Assembly (NCBI RefSeq): GCF_009832745.1
Contig: NZ_VRMJ01000005.1
Coordinates: 115,744-179,743, forward strand
DNA length: 64,000 nucleotides
Source: Polaribacter septentrionalilitoris
GTDB lineage: Bacteria > Bacteroidota > Bacteroidia > Flavobacteriales > Flavobacteriaceae
Direction of reading: 5' to 3'
Part shown: positions 60,265-64,000 of the stretch, piece after piece
Position numbering within the stretch: the stretch's first letter is position 1
How the letters are laid out: each line of letters opens with the position of its first letter
The notes under the pieces: model-generated
The model's input: only the letters and a program-made list of their open reading frames with translations
Database searches by the model: none
What the model was told of the DNA's origin: nothing
Made by a program: the position numbers and the translations under genes

Positions 60265-62313
60265 ATGAAAACAAAAATATTATTATTTATTACAGTATTA
60301 ACAATGTCTTTTGTAGCTAATGCTCAAATAGACAGAAGCAAAATGCCTAAACCAGGACCAGATCCTGTAATTAAACTAAAAAAGACACGAAAGTTTACTT
60401 TAAAAAATGGTTTAACAGTTATTATGGTAGAAAACCATAAATTACCACGTGTATCTGCTAGCTTAACTATTGATAATAAACCTTATGTAGAAGGTGACAA
60501 AGCAGGTGTATCTAGTTTAATGGGAAGCTTATTAGGTAGAGGAACATCTAACATTACTAAAGATGAGTTTAATGAGAAAGTAGATTTTATTGGTGCAAGT
60601 ATAAACTTTTTTAGTTCTGGAGCTAGTGCTAGATCTTTATCTAGATATTTTCCTGAAGTTCTAAAGTTAATGGCTGATGGTGTAAAAAACTCTGAATTTA
60701 CCAAAGAGGAATTTGAGAAAGAAGTTAAAGTGACTTTAGAAAACTTAAAATCTGGAGAAAAAGATGCTTCAACAATTGCAAGAAGAGTGGAAAGTGTTTT
60801 AAATTATGGAAAAAACCATCCATATGGAGAATTTACAACTAAAGAAACTGTGAATAATATCTCACTAGAAGATGTTGAAAACAATTACAAAACATACTAT
60901 AGACCAAATAATGCATACTTAGTTATTATTGGAGATATCAATCCAAGGAAAACAAAAAAACTCGTAAAAAAACTTTTTGGAAATTGGGAAAAAGGTAACA
61001 TTCCAAATAATGAAATTACTAAACCAACAAATGTAGATCATACAGAAATTAACTTTGTTAATATGCCTAACGCAGTTCAGTCTGAAATTACTGTAATTAA
61101 TAATATCAATTTAAAAGTTGGTGACAAAGATTATTATGCTGCATTACTTGCCAATAAAATACTAGGTGGAGGAGGTTCTGCAAGACTATTTAACAATTTA
61201 AGAGAAGATAAAGGATATACTTATGGTTCTTATTCTAGTATTAGAGCAAATAGATATGCAGCCTCATTTAGAGCAAATGCAAGTGTAAGAAATATGGTAA
61301 CAGATAGTTCTGTAGTAGAAATTTTAAAAGAAGTAAATAAAATCCGTTACAAAGGAGTAACCAAAGAAGAACTTAAAAATGCAAAAGAAGAATATATAGG
61401 TGGTTTTGTAATGGATGTTCAAAAACCTAATACAGCTGCAAGTTTTGCTTTAAACATTGCACGTTTTAATCTACCAGATGATTATTATGAAAACTACATT
61501 AAAAACATAAATTCAGTTACTTTAGAAGATGTAAAAAAAGCATCGCTTAAATACTTTAAAGGCGATAAAGCTAGAGTTATAATTACTGGAAAAGGGAATG
61601 ATGTTCTAGACAATCTTGAAAAAGTAGGTTACCCAATAAATTACTTTGATAAAGAAGGAAATCCTACAGAAAAACCAGAAATGACAATACCAATTCCTAA
61701 AGGATTGACAGCAACTAAAGTAATAAACAAATATATTGATGCTATTGGTGGTAAAGACAAAATTATGGAAGTAAATTCTATTTTTATGGTTGCAAACGCA
61801 ACGATACAAGGTACTCCATTAGTATTAACTTCTAAGTCTGCGCTACCTAATAAGTCTTCTCAAGTAGTTTCTGTAATGGGACAAGTTTTTCAAAAATCTG
61901 TTTTTGATGGTAAAAAAGGTTATACAGAAGCCCGAGGTCAAAGAAAAGATATGGCTGGTAAGGAATTAGAAACTGCAAGAGCAAAAACATCACTTTTTGA
62001 AGATTTAGGATACACAGATGGAAAACTATTAAGAGTTGAACCTATTGATGGTAAAAAGGCTATTGTTTTACAACATATGGATAAAGAAATCTTTTACGAT
62101 TTGAATTCTGGATTAAAAATCAAGGAAGTTAAAACTGTAAAATTAGCCAATGGAAAAGAAATGAAAATGCCAACAATATTCTCTGATTATAAAGAGGTTA
62201 ATGGAGTGAAATTCCCTTACAAGATAGATCAGAAAAACGGACCAATGATGTTAAATTTTGTTGTTAAAGAACTTAAAATTAACGAAGGTGTTACTGATAA
62301 AGATTTTGAATAA
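60265..62313 (+). CDS. M16-family partner subunit with extra C-terminal domain
   Basis: A 682-residue exported protein. Signal peptide 1-20, then two M16 halves. The HxxEH motif is lost (the matching place reads GVSSLMGSLLGRG), while the Arg/Tyr motif of the partner subunit is kept (NLREDKGYTYGSY). This is the normal division of labour in two-subunit M16 peptidases. About 180 extra residues (500-682) look like a lipoprotein-carrier or LolA-type beta domain. The pair probably degrades peptides in the periplasm. Confidence 0.92.
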   Translation: MKTKILLFITVLTMSFVANAQIDRSKMPKPGPDPVIKLKKTRKFTLKNGLTVIMVENHKLPRVSASLTIDNKPYVEGDKAGVSSLMGSLLGRGTSNITKDEFNEKVDFIGASINFFSSGASARSLSRYFPEVLKLMADGVKNSEFTKEEFEKEVKVTLENLKSGEKDASTIARRVESVLNYGKNHPYGEFTTKETVNNISLEDVENNYKTYYRPNNAYLVIIGDINPRKTKKLVKKLFGNWEKGNIPNNEITKPTNVDHTEINFVNMPNAVQSEITVINNINLKVGDKDYYAALLANKILGGGGSARLFNNLREDKGYTYGSYSSIRANRYAASFRANASVRNMVTDSSVVEILKEVNKIRYKGVTKEELKNAKEEYIGGFVMDVQKPNTAASFALNIARFNLPDDYYENYIKNINSVTLEDVKKASLKYFKGDKARVIITGKGNDVLDNLEKVGYPINYFDKEGNPTEKPEMTIPIPKGLTATKVINKYIDAIGGKDKIMEVNSIFMVANATIQGTPLVLTSKSALPNKSSQVVSVMGQVFQKSVFDGKKGYTEARGQRKDMAGKELETARAKTSLFEDLGYTDGKLLRVEPIDGKKAIVLQHMDKEIFYDLNSGLKIKEVKTVKLANGKEMKMPTIFSDYKEVNGVKFPYKIDQKNGPMMLNFVVKELKINEGVTDKDFE

Positions 62314-62315
62314 TC

Positions 62316-63242
62316 TTAAGATTTTATAAACTTTATAAAAAGAGTCAAAACATAATGTTTTGACTCTTTTTTATTTTTTCTATTTACTAGATACACTCCA
62401 AAAAGAATTAGAACTGCTGCTAAAATCTGAACTAAACTTAGTGTTTCACCATCTAAAACTCCCCAAAAAATAGCAACAATTGGTATTAAATAAGTAACCG
62501 ATGATGCAAAAACTGGAGTAGATATATGTACCATTTTATTGTACAATACTTTAGCTAAACCTGTTCCAAAAACAGCCAAAACAGCAATCCAAATTAGAGA
62601 ATTTAACTCTGTTTCAGTTCCTGAAAATGTGGAGAAGAATCCTGTAAAAAACAAAATGATAAAAGCAGGAATAATCAACAATAAAAAGTTACCAGTTGTA
62701 ATTGCTATAGCATCTAAATCTGATAAATATTTCTTTACCATATTTACATTTAGTGCATATCCTATTGATGCAATAACAATAAGCAAAGAATACCAATAAT
62801 TTTGGTTAGGGTTTAAGTCTGCACCTTCTAAAATCAGCACAAGCGTACCTATTAAACCTACTAAAATTCCTATTAATTGGTTTCTTTTAAATGCAATACC
62901 AAAAACCCAAAAGCCAAGTAATAATGTATTAAATGGAGTTAAAGAATTTAAAATAGAAGCAATTGAACTATCAATATGGTCAACTGCAAATGCGAATAAA
63001 AAAACAGGAAAAAGTGTACCAGTTAAAGCAGTATAGCAAATAAATTTCCAATGCTTTTTTTGTATTTTTTTTAGTGATGAAAAACCAATCATTAACATAA
63101 AAATTGCCGTAAAAAGCATTCGTAAAGCACCTAATTGAACAGGATTTACCCCCAACAAAGATTTCTTCATTAAAATAAATGAACTCCCCCAAACAATCGA
63201 AAGTATAATTAGATACAGCCACTTCTGTTGATGATTATTCAT
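62316..63242 (-). CDS. DMT-superfamily transporter (EamA family)
   Basis: A 308-residue inner-membrane protein with ten predicted helices in two EamA repeats; the first starts with WLYLIILSIVWGSSFILMKK and the second with WYSLLIVIASIGYALNVNMVKK. Substrates in this family are small metabolites and amino acids, and none can be inferred here. The C-terminal tail KKESKHYVLTLFIKF is encoded by the terminator hairpin of the convergent M16 operon. Confidence 0.9.
   Translation of the reverse strand: MNNHQQKWLYLIILSIVWGSSFILMKKSLLGVNPVQLGALRMLFTAIFMLMIGFSSLKKIQKKHWKFICYTALTGTLFPVFLFAFAVDHIDSSIASILNSLTPFNTLLLGFWVFGIAFKRNQLIGILVGLIGTLVLILEGADLNPNQNYWYSLLIVIASIGYALNVNMVKKYLSDLDAIAITTGNFLLLIIPAFIILFFTGFFSTFSGTETELNSLIWIAVLAVFGTGLAKVLYNKMVHISTPVFASSVTYLIPIVAIFWGVLDGETLSLVQILAAVLILFGVYLVNRKNKKESKHYVLTLFIKFIKS
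62337..62372 (+). terminator. Terminator of the M16 operon, inside the EamA coding end
   Basis: Stem AAAAAGAGTCAAAACA / TGTTTTGACTCTTTTT with a three-base loop and a T-run, 23 bases after the M16 stop. It also lies in the last 19 codons of the convergent EamA gene. Confidence 0.88.
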
Positions 63243-63302
63243 GATGGAGTTAAATTTTAGGCGAAATTGCGATAATTCTGCAGAAGTGTAGTCTTTTATT
63301 AA

Positions 63303-63310
63303 TAAATTTG
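63303..63310 (+). promoter_or_regulatory. Minus 7 element upstream of the HMA lipoprotein gene
   Basis: TAAATTTG, an exact TAnnTTTG, ending 25 bases before the ATG. No TTG lies 17-23 bases upstream, so the minus 33 element is weak. Confidence 0.5.
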
Positions 63311-63335
63311 TACAATATTTTAATAATTTATTCTG

Positions 63336-63815
63336 ATGAAAATAAAAAACATATTTCTATCTGCTATCATTACTTGTTTTGTAGTGGTTGGATGTAAAAA
63401 AGGAGAAAATAAAAAAGCCTTACCTGTACAAAAAGAAAATGTTTCTTTGGCAATTTCTGGTATGACTTGTGAAATTGGTTGTGCAAAAACTATAGAATCT
63501 AAATTATCTAAAAAAGAAGGTGTTTTAGATGCAAAGGTTGTTTTTAAAGACAGTATTGCTACTGTTGAATTTGATGCCAATAAAACTTCAAAAAAAGATT
63601 TAATTGCTTTTGTTGACGGAATTGCTGGTGGCGAATTGTATAAAGCTTCTGTTGCTTCAGAAAAAGAAGCACATACTTGTACAGAAAACTGTAAAGAAAA
63701 TTGCAAAATGAAAATGAAAGCAGAAAAAAGCAAATGCTGTACCAAAGATAGCGATGGTAAAATGGTCTGTTTAGAAGATTGTAAAATGGCTTGTTGCGCA
63801 GATAAGAAGTCATAA
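63336..63815 (+). CDS. Cys-rich lipoprotein with a heavy-metal-associated (HMA) domain
   Basis: A 159-residue exported protein: lipobox FVVVGC (Cys about 20), an HMA domain at about 37-105 with metal site GMTCEIGC (CxxxC instead of CxxC, a variant I recall in Bacteroidota), and a tail with nine Cys (CTENC, CKENC, SKCC, MVCLEDC, ACC). Copper or another soft metal is likely. As a lipoprotein it would act outside the cytoplasm. A terminator follows it directly. Confidence 0.92.
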   Translation: MKIKNIFLSAIITCFVVVGCKKGENKKALPVQKENVSLAISGMTCEIGCAKTIESKLSKKEGVLDAKVVFKDSIATVEFDANKTSKKDLIAFVDGIAGGELYKASVASEKEAHTCTENCKENCKMKMKAEKSKCCTKDSDGKMVCLEDCKMACCADKKS

Positions 63816-63855
63816 TTAAAATAAAATTATAAAGAAAGGAGTCTAATTAGTAGTC

Positions 63856-63885
63856 ATGGTCGGAAGAAATTCTGGCCATTTTTTT
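63856..63885 (+). terminator. Terminator of the HMA lipoprotein gene
   Basis: Ten-bp stem ATGGTCGGAA / TTCTGGCCAT with two G-T pairs, closed by a GAAA tetraloop and followed by six T, 41 bases after the stop. Confidence 0.88.
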
Positions 63886-64000
63886 AGGTTTCAAAATGGT
63901 CTAAATTTCCTTCACATTTTAGAACTATCAAGGCAATAGCTAAATTTCTGAGTTCCATTTTAAATCTTCTTTTAGCGGTTTTATAGCTTATTTTGTTAGC
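63884..64000 (-). CDS. C-terminal end of an unidentified protein (partial)
   Basis: Thirty-eight codons are open from the window edge to a TAA at 63886-63884. The peptide has SYKTAKRRFKMELRNLAIAL and ends KCEGNLDHFET. It is basic, then hydrophobic. I do not recognise a family. It overlaps the T-run of the preceding terminator by two bases. It could be a chance open frame, but codon use looks normal and it is convergent with the HMA gene. Confidence 0.4.
   Translation of the reverse strand, partial: ANKISYKTAKRRFKMELRNLAIALIVLKCEGNLDHFET

Overview
The window looks like chromosomal DNA of a marine-type Flavobacteriaceae (Bacteroidota), perhaps near Polaribacter or Tenacibaculum. It is very AT-rich, start codons lack Shine-Dalgarno sequences, and several genes are preceded by the Bacteroidota promoter TTG-N17-23-TAnnTTTG. 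Family content fits: TonB-dependent receptors with carboxypeptidase-regulatory N-termini, LytS/LytTR regulators, OmpA with thrombospondin type-3 repeats, a split atpDC, and ribosomal protein L21 with a C-terminal extension. The genus is inference.

Layout: 0-4.4 kb, end of an RND-type exporter, asnS, rpoN, a membrane protein and an outer-membrane barrel. 4.5-8.1 kb (minus), ansA and an ExbB / four-TM protein / ExbD / ExbD energising cluster. 8.2-13.4 kb, a zinc peptidase, an outer-membrane receptor and a LytS/LytTR pair. 13.4-16.7 kb (minus), an FAD oxidoreductase, lepA and a small EF-hand protein. 16.9-19.8 kb, a TolB-like lipoprotein, an M28 peptidase lipoprotein and a DUF4345-type gene broken by one nonsense codon. 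19.9-25.6 kb, two tandem paralogous histidine kinase/LytTR regulator pairs. 25.7-38.3 kb, dusB, hpf, a LolC/E-like permease, rbfA, atpCD, an OmpA-family protein, kbl, a RecB/AddA-type helicase-nuclease, and a ZIP transporter with its DtxR-family regulator. 38.4-46.7 kb, a divergent TonB receptor, a small barrel, mfd and a membrane MutS-like protein. 46.7-54.8 kb (minus), a molybdenum-cofactor cluster (moeB-like, mobA, moaC, moeA, moaA) with a GIY-YIG nuclease gene, a YeeE/YedE pair and waaA. 55-57.7 kb, a further two-component system. 57.9-63.9 kb, rpmA, rplU, an M16 peptidase pair, a DMT transporter and a Cys-rich HMA lipoprotein.

Most of the window is ordinary core genome. The unusual signals are: (i) ten copies of a palindromic intergenic repeat (TGTCAnTTCGAGTGA, variable stem-loop, TTGTATCGAGAAC), mostly in inverted pairs, six of them flanking a small GIY-YIG nuclease gene; (ii) two duplicated sensor/regulator systems that share a leader and a pair of 9-bp direct repeats 20 bp apart, at the same distance from the start codon; (iii) a 22-bp palindrome between the DtxR-family regulator and a TonB receptor with a CxxC in its plug; (iv) promoters so close to start codons that they set or question the start (waaA, mfd, dusB). 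No tRNA, rRNA, CRISPR array, complete insertion sequence or prophage was seen.
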